Shown here: piece by piece, positions 1 to 5,214 of the stretch
Layout: every line of letters starts with the position of its first letter
Position numbering within the stretch: the stretch's first letter is position 1
Assembly: GCF_000313135.1 (NCBI RefSeq)
Contig: NW_004457323.1
Span: 179,468-191,046, forward strand
Length of the DNA stretch: 11,579 nt
Direction: 5' to 3'
Source of the DNA: Acanthamoeba castellanii str. Neff
Lineage: Eukaryota; Discosea; Longamoebia; Acanthamoebidae
The notes under the pieces: model-generated
The model's database searches: none
Told to the model about the DNA's origin: nothing
What the model saw: the letters and a program-made list of their open reading frames with translations, nothing else
Made by a program: the position numbers and the translations under genes

Positions 1-140
1 AACTGTCGTGTCCAAACAAAGGCAAGCAAAAATATATCAATATTTGTGTCGTGCGTGTGCGGTGGTGTGTGCGTGTGCGGTAGTGCGTGTGCGGTGGTGC
101 GTGATGATGATGCGCGTGCGCGGTAAGCGGGGAGACGTAC
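1..140 (-). repeat. TG/CG-rich simple repeat in dehydrogenase intron 9
   Basis: Positions about 48-120 are an imperfect array of GTGTGCGGTGGTG-like units (CA/CG-rich on the gene's strand) inside the intron after exon 9. The donor GTACGT is at 140 downwards. A pyrimidine-rich tract ending in ACGACAG reaches an acceptor at 3-5, so the next exon would begin at position 2. CpG is kept inside the repeat, unlike in the tRNA spacers. Confidence 0.7.
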
Positions 141-1806
141 AAACATGTCGGATCGGGCTTCGATCGTGGCGGTGCCGATGTGAGGCAGGAGCGTGACCGA
201 CGGGAACGTGAGCAGGTCCGGGTGCACCTTGGGCTCGCGCTGTACCGCCACAAAAAAAAAAAAAAAACAGAGAGCAAAGCGCGGTGAGCTGGCTGGGCGT
301 TTGCTTGGTGATCCCGTTATTGGGGGCGAGGCTGCTGCACCCACCTCGAATACGTCCAGACCGGCGCCTCGCACGATCTTGGCCTTGAGCGCCTCGACCA
401 GCGCCTCCTCGTCGATGACCGGTCCTCTCGCCGTGTTGATGATGTAGACCCCCTTCTTCATCTTGGCGAACTGATCGCGACCCAGAATGTGCCCTGATGG
501 TCGCAATTCGTGCACGAATCAACCAATCGACCCATCAGAGATAGGTGCCAGAAAGAAGAGGGCTGGGGAGAGTGGTACGGGTGGCATCGGTGAGCGGAGT
601 GTGGATGGAAATGAAGTCGGATTCGGCCAGGAGGTCGTCCATGCTCTTGTACGTGGCCCCATTCTCCTCCTCCTTCGGCAGCGGGGTGCGCTTGTAATAG
701 ATCACCTGCCGTACGACCAACTCGTCAGTGCCCACATTCTTGTTATGTTACCTGTTTTAAGTTGACGTGGTGGTGGCGGTGGCGGCGGTGGCGGCGGTGG
801 TGAGAAAGCAGGCACAGGGAGTGTGTACCCGCATATCGAGCGCGGCGGCCCTCTTGGCCAGCGCCTTGCCGATGTTGCCCATCCTGTGTTAAGAGTGTGT
901 AAGTGTGTGCGTGCGTGTGTGTGTGTTATGAGGAGTGCTCGAAAATGCCCGAGCGTTCACACCTGGCAGGCAGAGGGGAGAGATTTTGTGGGTGTACCCA
1001 ATGATGCCAAGGGTCTTGCCCTCGGGGTTGTTGCCCCAGAAGGCCAAAATGTCCGAGCCCTGCCTCTCCCAGCTGCCGTCGCGCAAGAATCGCTCCGCCT
1101 CCGTCGCCCTGCGGCACCCACAGACGCACCACCGCACACGCACCACCGCACACGCACACGCATCACCACACAGGGTTAGGGTAATGTGCACCTGAAGGAA
1201 GCTGGGTGTGGCGTCACCTTCGACAGGCCGCCAAGAGGAGGTAGAGGGCGACGTCGGCCGTTGCGTTGGTGACCGCTCCCGGAGTGTTGCACACCCAAAT
1301 GTTCCGCTACAAATCGTGCCAGCACCACCGACCAGTGACGTCAGCAAGTACACGGTCGGCCTCATCGCCGCGTACCGGAGAGAGAAAAGTACCTCCGTGG
1401 CCGCCTTGACGTCCACGGTGTCGTACCCAGCGCCGAAGTTGCTGATGACCTTCAGCTTGCTGCCCTTTGCTACAAGCTGGGGGCCACCACAACATAACAC
1501 AATAAATAAAAATAATAAAAATAATAAGGCATGCCGTGTGGAACCTCAGCATCAGCCTTGTCCTTGCCGTGGCAGATGATGGCGTCCACGTCGGTGACCT
1601 TATGCAGCACTTCCTCACGGGGCATGTAGTCTTCCGTAGGCCCCAAAATCACCTGACGATAATCATTCAACGATGAGCAAAAATGCGACTACGTTCCGTG
1701 CGGGTACACGCACCTCGAACTTGCAGCAAAACTGCTGGAGTGGTGCCGAGATGAACTCATTATTCGGCAAGGGGCGAGTGATCAGAACTTTGGGCTTGCG
1801 TTCCAT
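1..1806 (-). CDS. D-2-hydroxyacid dehydrogenase, glyoxylate/hydroxypyruvate reductase type (3' end outside window)
   Basis: Probable NAD(P)H-dependent reductase of glyoxylate or hydroxypyruvate. Exons in reading order: 1806-1714, 1652-1545, 1476-1393, 1306-1218, 1108-998, 883-829, 705-579, 493-345, 239-141; every junction keeps phase and gives 305 residues. A last acceptor may lie at 3-5, so the C-terminus is off the left edge. The protein opens MERKPKVLITRPLP. The substrate-domain signature ISNFGAGYDTVDV is near residue 105 and NTPGAVTNATADVALYLLL near 102-121. The Rossmann motif GMGNIG is at 162-167. The family's catalytic residues are all present: Arg245 (NTARG), Glu272 (GLDVFE) and His292 (LPHIGTAT). 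YYKR after the second Rossmann strand has no acidic residue, which suggests NADPH. Exact substrate is inferred; 3-phosphoglycerate dehydrogenase is less likely. The intron 2 donor (GTTCCA) is weak, but the join fits the family. The ATG is the first in-frame one and lies head-to-head with tRNA-Ala. Confidence 0.9.
253..268. repeat. Poly-A run (poly-T on gene strand) beside a 3' splice site
   Basis: About fifteen consecutive A on the plus strand lie 11 bases from the exon 9 acceptor of the minus-strand dehydrogenase. Read on the gene's strand this is the polypyrimidine tract of intron 8. Confidence 0.75.
765..803. repeat. (GGT/GGC)n triplet repeat in dehydrogenase intron 6
   Basis: A run of about 12 GGT and GGC triplets on the plus strand, so ACC/GCC on the gene's strand, fills the centre of intron 6. 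It is purely intronic and likely to vary in length between strains. Confidence 0.8.
895..932. repeat. GT-rich microsatellite in dehydrogenase intron 5
   Basis: GTGTGTAAGTGTGTGCGTGCG followed by GTGTGTG on the plus strand lies immediately upstream, in gene sense, of the exon 6 acceptor. It serves as the CA-rich 3' part of intron 5. Confidence 0.7.
1120..1172. repeat. CACCGCACACG tandem repeat in dehydrogenase intron 4
   Basis: About four imperfect copies of an 11-12 bp CACCGCACACG unit lie in intron 4. The unit closely resembles the one in intron 9 of the same gene (reverse complement CGTGTGCGGTG), so the same minisatellite-like motif has spread to two introns. Confidence 0.7.
1502..1527. repeat. 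AT-rich (AATA)n tract in dehydrogenase intron 2
   Basis: ATAAATAAAAATAATAAAA-type repeat on the plus strand. On the gene's strand it is the T-rich part of intron 2, ahead of the CCCCCAG acceptor. Confidence 0.7.
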
Positions 1807-1897
1807 ACCGGCAGCAAATCACGATCAACACCGCAGGCGAAGAGCTGTTTGTTCTCCAAAATAGAAACAAATTTAAAAATGGGCTCACCCCTGTTTT
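1807..1897. promoter_or_regulatory. Divergent intergenic region between dehydrogenase start and tRNA-Ala
   Basis: Ninety-one bases separate the dehydrogenase ATG (leftward) from the 5' end of tRNA-Ala (rightward). It contains an A/T-rich block, AAATTTAAAAAT at 1869-1880, and the 10-mer ATGGGCTCAC at 1879-1888. The 10-mer recurs at the same distance upstream of the other tRNA-Ala. Promoter role is inferred from position. Confidence 0.5.
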
Positions 1898-1970
1898 GGG
1901 GGTGTAGCTCAGATGGTAGAGCGCTCGCTTAGCATGCGAGAGGTAAAGGGATCGATACCCTTCTCCTCCA
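1898..1970 (+). tRNA. tRNA-Ala (AGC), copy 1
   Basis: A 73-nt cloverleaf with anticodon AGC in loop CTTAGCATG, the A box TAGCTCAGATGG and the T-arm GGATCGATACC typical of eukaryotic tRNA-Ala. The G3:U70 wobble pair that marks alanine identity is present. Position 6:67 is a T:T mismatch in the acceptor stem (GGGGGTG against CTCCTCC), also found in copy 2. No intron. The T-run CTTTTT six bases downstream is the likely Pol III terminator. Confidence 0.97.
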
Positions 1971-2006
1971 ATATACTTTTTGTGCTGTGTACTTTGCTTA
2001 GGATTG
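1971..2006 (+). repeat. tRNA-Ala 3' flank, inverted-repeat arm 1
   Basis: The 36 bases after this tRNA match the 36 bases after tRNA-Ala copy 2 (3187-3152, minus) with a single T/C difference. With the 73-nt tRNA this makes a 109-bp inverted duplication. The segment begins with the terminator-like T-run. Confidence 0.9.
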
Positions 2007-2658
2007 CCAGTGACAGGTGGCAGGATGATGAGGGGCGGGACATTGAGCAAAGGGCCAGACATGACAAAAGAGCAGCAGCAGGACAACAGGAAGTGACAGA
2101 GTATCAGATACAAGCCACAGACACTGCTATGGCTGATTTTGGCACCAGCTGCACAGCAGGCAACCCCTGCTGGGTGTGCATTTTCTGTTGGCATGTCAAG
2201 GCCTGCCATGGCCTCATCCAGACTGGTGGGCCACATGTGCAGCAAGCTTCTGTGCTTTGAGGTTGAGCTTGATCAGCAAAGGCCTTCCTCTCATTCAGCC
2301 ACCCTCCCACTTAGGTCCCTGAAGGTAAGCCACAGGTGTATTATTTGGGCTATTGTTAGTGGGAGGCCCTCCAGAATAAAACAAAGGAAGGAGAGAAAGT
2401 GGAAAGTGTAGAATGCATATCAGTGGAGGCACTAGGGGAGTGAGGACTGGCAGAGTGAGGGCTGATGGGAGTATAGGTTGTGGGGGTGCAGTGTAGGTCA
2501 AGCTGGGTAGTGGGTCACAGGGTGTGGTGGTGCAGAGGCATGTGTCCATCATGTTGGGGTGAAAAATCAAGGTCTCAAGATTCAAAGACATTACAAACCA
2601 CTGAAAATTCAAAAACTGTTATCTGGCTGCATCCCATACAAGGTCTGTCAAGAGGTCA
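2007..2658. other. tRNA spacer without a gene, CpG-depleted
   Basis: No credible coding region or RNA gene. The sequence is about half G+C, yet I see only one CpG, near 2035. Positions about 2390-2560 are G-rich on the plus strand. The longest open frame (2612-2295, minus) translates to a Pro/Leu/Thr-rich low-complexity chain with no recognisable domain and is judged a composition artefact. Confidence 0.75.
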
Positions 2659-2731
2659 GCCTTGCTAGCTCAGTCGGTAGAGCGTCAGTCTCATAATCTG
2701 AAGGTCGTGAGTTCGATCCTCACGTGAGGCA
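2659..2731 (+). tRNA. tRNA-Met (CAT), elongator
   Basis: A 73-nt cloverleaf with loop CTCATAATC, anticodon CAT. The acceptor stem GCCTTGC/GTGAGGC starts with G1:C72 rather than the A1:U72 of eukaryotic initiators, and the T loop is TTCGATC, so this is the elongator. The A box TAGCTCAGTCGG and B box AGTTCGATCCT are intact. CTCTCTTTTT follows directly as terminator. Confidence 0.97.
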
Positions 2732-3151
2732 CTCTCTTTTTGTACTGTATTGTTAGAAACCAGTTCTGTTTAAGGGAATTTTAGAATGCCAGAGTGTTCA
2801 GGGGAAATGAACCAGTTAACCTCTGGCCAGATGAAATGTGAGTGAAGAAATGACTGTGCAAATTTTGGGACTAAAAATGGATATATGATATGGGTACATG
2901 ACAATTTACTTGCTATTGTTTCAACATAGGATGGTCTGTGGTGTTTTTGTGTTTATGTGTGTTTTTGTGTTTGTGCACAAAACATGTTTGCTTAGGGGCT
3001 TGGCCCAACAACTTGGCATTTCAACAGGTTGTGTGGAAAATAAGGGTCCCACCAATTGCCACTCTGTAACATGTGCCACTTTCTCAAAACACCCTTCACA
3101 AAAAGAATCATTACAACAGTGAGTTTGGTAATAAAAGTCAAAATAGTGCAT
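2732..3151. other. tRNA spacer without a gene, CpG-free
   Basis: After the terminator T-run I find no gene and no CpG through to the edge of the tRNA-Ala copy 2 flank. The stretch includes a (GTGTTTTT)n-like patch at about 2938-2972. Short open frames here have no recognisable domain. Confidence 0.75.
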
Positions 3152-3187
3152 CAATCCTAAGCAAAGTACACAGCACAAAAAGTGTAT
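3152..3187 (-). repeat. tRNA-Ala 3' flank, inverted-repeat arm 2
   Basis: Reverse complement of 1971-2006 with one mismatch. It points inwards, so the two tRNA-Ala genes converge across 1.2 kb that contains tRNA-Met. Confidence 0.9.
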
Positions 3188-3260
3188 TGGAGGAGAAGGG
3201 TATCGATCCCTTTACCTCTCGCATGCTAAGCGAGCGCTCTACCATCTGAGCTACACCCCC
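3188..3260 (-). tRNA. tRNA-Ala (AGC), copy 2
   Basis: Identical over all 73 bases to copy 1 at 1898-1970, including anticodon AGC, the G3:U70 pair and the T6:T67 mismatch. The downstream flank is shared, with a T-run terminator. The 5' end lies 120 bp from the start codon of the divergent zinc-ribbon gene. Confidence 0.97.
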
Positions 3261-3380
3261 GGAACTATGTGAGCCCATATTATATTGTCTATTCGTGGAA
3301 CCTCGTGTCCTTGCAGTTTCGTGCCGAGGCAACCACACCAGAAAACGAAAAAACAGCACAACAAACCCAACGCAAACAAG
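3261..3380. promoter_or_regulatory. Divergent region: tRNA-Ala copy 2 and zinc-ribbon gene
   Basis: ATGGGCTCAC (minus, 3278-3269) sits 8 bases upstream of the tRNA, matching the element 9 bases upstream of copy 1. ATATTATAT at about 3277-3285 is a candidate TATA-like element roughly 100 bp upstream of the zinc-ribbon ATG. CpG reappears at about 3294, marking the switch from spacer to gene composition. Function is inferred from position and repetition. Confidence 0.5.
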
Positions 3381-3795
3381 ATGTCGTTTTGTGCCAACTG
3401 TGGAGGCAAGCTGGGGGCTGGGGCACGCTTCTGCAACGGATGTGGCAAGCCAGTTCAGGCGCCCTCATGCTACCAGTGCGAGAAGCCCATCGCCGGCAAG
3501 GTGCTCAACGTCGGTACCGCTCCCCCACTTTTTTGTTTTTATTTTGTTTTTATTTTTTGGCTGAGCTCACACCGCCCGGTCGTGCGGCAGACGGGGAGCC
3601 CACGTGCGAGAAGTGCAACGCTGAAATGGATGCTGCTATCGGCCAGGCCCTCACCAACGCGCAGTCAGAACACAGCAAGTATGGCGGCTTCATAGACAGA
3701 AAGTACTCCCCTGCTTTTGTGCACGTGTTCTGTTGTGCGTGCGTTCAAAATGTATGTCGTCTGGTAACCGGCGGTACCTTGAGTGCAGGTTTTGA
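3381..3795 (+). CDS. Small double zinc-ribbon protein, 83 residues
   Basis: Three exons, 3381-3513, 3591-3702 and 3789-3795, join in phase to encode 83 residues ending in TGA. The N-terminus MSFCANCGGKLGAGARFC is a classic zinc ribbon: Cys4-x2-Cys7 and Cys18-x2-Cys21. A second set, Cys30-x2-Cys33 and Cys50-x2-Cys53, could bind another zinc. It may be a short LIM-like or treble-clef unit, because PSCYQCEKPIAG resembles the start of a LIM finger. The tail is helical and ends GGFIDRKF. There is no signal peptide or membrane segment, so a cytosolic or nuclear protein is expected. Function is unknown; such ribbons bind nucleic acid or protein. Exon 3 contributes one base plus a Phe codon and the stop, so the last junction is the weakest part of the model. 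The 5' end is head-to-head with tRNA-Ala and the 3' end tail-to-tail with tRNA-Lys. Confidence 0.75.
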
Positions 3796-3967
3796 GTAGG
3801 CCCTATCTGTCGTCCACAAGAGCTACACGACACAGAGGATCACTTGTAGACATCGTGGTGCAGTGTACAAAAATCAAGTGCGTGTTGGTACCCCTGTACT
3901 TGAAACGTTTGAGCAAGAAAAAAAAAGAGGTGCAACCACAACAGTGCTTGCTTCAACGTGATGGCTT

Positions 3968-4004
3968 AAAAAGAGGTACTACCACAACATGTCAAAAGGT
4001 AGAT
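3968..4004 (-). repeat. tRNA-Lys 3' flank, inverted-repeat arm 1
   Basis: Thirty-seven bases after tRNA-Lys copy 1 are identical, as reverse complement, to the 37 bases after copy 2 (5092-5128). With the tRNA this is a 110-bp perfect inverted repeat. A partial further copy of its far end (A-run, GAGGTGCAACCACAACA) lies at about 3921-3943. Confidence 0.92.
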
Positions 4005-4077
4005 AGCCGACCGTGGGGCTCGAACCCACGACCACAAGATTAAGAGTCTTGCGCTCTACCGACTGAGCTAGGACGGC
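4005..4077 (-). tRNA. tRNA-Lys (CTT), copy 1
   Basis: A 73-nt cloverleaf with loop CTCTTAATC, anticodon CTT. The A box TAGCTCAGTCGG and B box GGTTCGAGCCC are intact and there is no intron. It is identical to the copies at 5019-5091 and 7896-7968. It faces the 3' end of the zinc-ribbon gene. The first T-run downstream is only four T; a stronger one ends the shared 37-bp flank. Confidence 0.97.
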
Positions 4078-4361
4078 TTGCCGATGGTGCTGGTGGGACA
4101 AGAAGAGCGAGGTACGCCCATCTGAGCTTTTAAAAGGCTGTGGGAGCATTCTGTTGTGGAAGTTAAGGGGCCAGTGTGGGTTTGAATTTCAGGAAAAAAC
4201 AACAACAAAGTCTGGGTGTGGTCAGGTTCAGAGGAAAACCAAAGCCACATTCTGCAAACACAAGCTTGGCACGCAAATTTCACCAAATTGGTGTTGTTAA
4301 GCAGAGGGGCGCCAAACCCAGGGACACCATTGATTGTAAGTGACAAGCTACTCCAACACAA
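4078..4361. other. Spacer between tRNA-Lys and tRNA-Asn
   Basis: No gene seen. A few CpGs remain (near 4083, 4108, 4118, 4269 and 4309), so depletion is milder here than in the longer spacers. A/C-rich AAAAACAACAACAAAG occurs at about 4194-4209. Confidence 0.6.
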
Positions 4362-4434
4362 TCCTCGGTAGCTTAGTTGGTAGAGCGCACGGCTGTTAAC
4401 CGTGAGGTCGCAGGTTCGAACCCTGCCCGGGGAG
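4362..4434 (+). tRNA. tRNA-Asn (GTT), copy 1
   Basis: A 73-nt cloverleaf with loop CTGTTAACC, anticodon GTT, B box GGTTCGAACCC and discriminator G. It is identical to the copy at 11010-11082. CAACACAA directly upstream is shared with that copy, and a T-run (CTCTTTTT) follows as terminator. Confidence 0.97.
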
Positions 4435-4512
4435 TTCTCTTTTTATGTTTGGTGGTTGCCCGAAAAACCCCACATTGCTGTGTCCACTTCGCATATCATG
4501 AGGGTGAAAGAT

Positions 4513-4585
4513 GGGGGCGTAGTTCAATTGGTAGAGCGTCTGACTCCAGATCAGAAGGTTGCGTGTTCAAGTCACGTCGTCCTCA
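4513..4585 (+). tRNA. tRNA-Trp (CCA)
   Basis: A 73-nt cloverleaf. The anticodon arm TCTGACTCCAGATCAGA gives anticodon CCA and matches the conserved eukaryotic tRNA-Trp arm. The T-arm is GCGTGTTCAAGTCACGT. The acceptor stem GGGGGCG/CGTCCTC contains two G:T wobbles and ends with discriminator A. There is no intron. AAAATCTTTTTT follows as terminator. It lies 78 bp after tRNA-Asn on the same strand. Confidence 0.96.
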
Positions 4586-5018
4586 AAATCTTTTTTGTTT
4601 TTTGTCCACCTTTGAAGCAGGTGAGTGGGTGTTATGGAGCCCTTGAATTTGTTTGATTCCATTGACACCATTTTCCTGTTTCCTTGTACTGCTCCACAGG
4701 GAATTGTGAATTATACCATTTGCACTCAACTTTTTTGTGGTACAAAACTGATAGGTGCAGGTGCCAAGTAACACTTTTTGTGCAAATAGGAATGTCATTT
4801 TTTACCCACCACCCCCCACACTACCACCACACACCACAGTGGCCTGACAGCCAACTCCAAAATTGGGAGGGGTCCCCTCTGGGGATGGGGTGGGTTGTGT
4901 GTGGGTGTGGGGGTTGTGGTGGTAAAACATGACAAGGGCGCTGCGTCCGCCTGAAACGAAAAGAGATATGGTTGCCCAGCACAATAGGGACGCTCCGCAT
5001 TGGGCCACTGACCGCGAA
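4586..5018. other. tRNA spacer, CpG-free up to about 4938
   Basis: No gene seen. No CpG occurs from the tRNA-Trp end to about 4938; CpG then reappears abruptly (4939-5017) ahead of tRNA-Lys copy 2. An imperfect palindrome occupies 4798-4926. Confidence 0.75.
4798..4926. repeat. Imperfect inverted repeat with A/C-rich and G/T-rich arms
   Basis: The left arm (about 4798-4837, TTTTTTACCCACCACC onward) pairs imperfectly with the right arm (about 4887-4926, ending GTGGTGGTAAAA). A small perfect odd palindrome, GAGGGGTCCCCTC, lies between them at about 4867-4879. It could form a cruciform, but much of the match comes from low-complexity CCACC/CACA sequence. Confidence 0.5.
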
Positions 5019-5091
5019 GCCGTCCTAGCTCAGTCGGTAGAGCGCAAGACTCTTAATCTTGTGGTCGTGGGTTCGAGCCCCACGGTCGGCT
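5019..5091 (+). tRNA. tRNA-Lys (CTT), copy 2
   Basis: Identical to the copies at 4005-4077 and 7896-7968; anticodon CTT. It points at the 3' end of the F-box/ankyrin gene, whose stop codon is about 125 bp away. The 37-bp downstream flank is shared with copy 1 and ends in a strong T-run. Confidence 0.97.
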
Positions 5092-5128
5092 ATCTACCTT
5101 TTGACATGTTGTGGTAGTACCTCTTTTT
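5092..5128 (+). repeat. tRNA-Lys 3' flank, inverted-repeat arm 2
   Basis: Perfect 37-bp match to the reverse complement of 3968-4004. It ends in CCTCTTTTT, a likely Pol III terminator, and probably overlaps the 3' untranslated region of the convergent F-box gene. Confidence 0.92.
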
Positions 5129-5214
5129 TTCCTTGTTGTGGCAATCTCTTTGTCCATGATCTTTGAAGAAGAGAACGAAGAAGCAGGCCATAAACACTCA
5201 TCTGTTTTTGTAAG

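Noticed and set aside
37..522. 161-codon open frame on the minus strand across the dehydrogenase
   Set aside because: Only its exon 8 part (493-345) is real coding sequence; the rest runs through introns 7 and 8 and CA-rich repeats.
1174..1183. GGGTTAGGGT, telomere-like
   Set aside because: Less than two units of TTAGGG inside an intron; chance in G/T-rich sequence is likely.
1760..2245. 161-codon minus-strand open frame crossing tRNA-Ala
   Set aside because: It runs antisense through the tRNA gene and across two composition domains; the real start is the dehydrogenase ATG at 1806 in another frame.
2295..2612. 105-codon minus-strand open frame
   Set aside because: Pro/Leu/Thr-rich, no domain, and lies in CpG-depleted spacer; composition keeps it open.
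1971..2658. Fungal-type RIP as the cause of spacer composition
   Set aside because: RIP mainly converts CpA to TpA; here CpA and TpG are abundant and CpG is what is missing.
4377..4656. Overlapping plus-strand open frames across tRNA-Asn and tRNA-Trp
   Set aside because: Translations of tRNA sequence (VERTAVNREVAGSNP-type), a common false protein in annotations.
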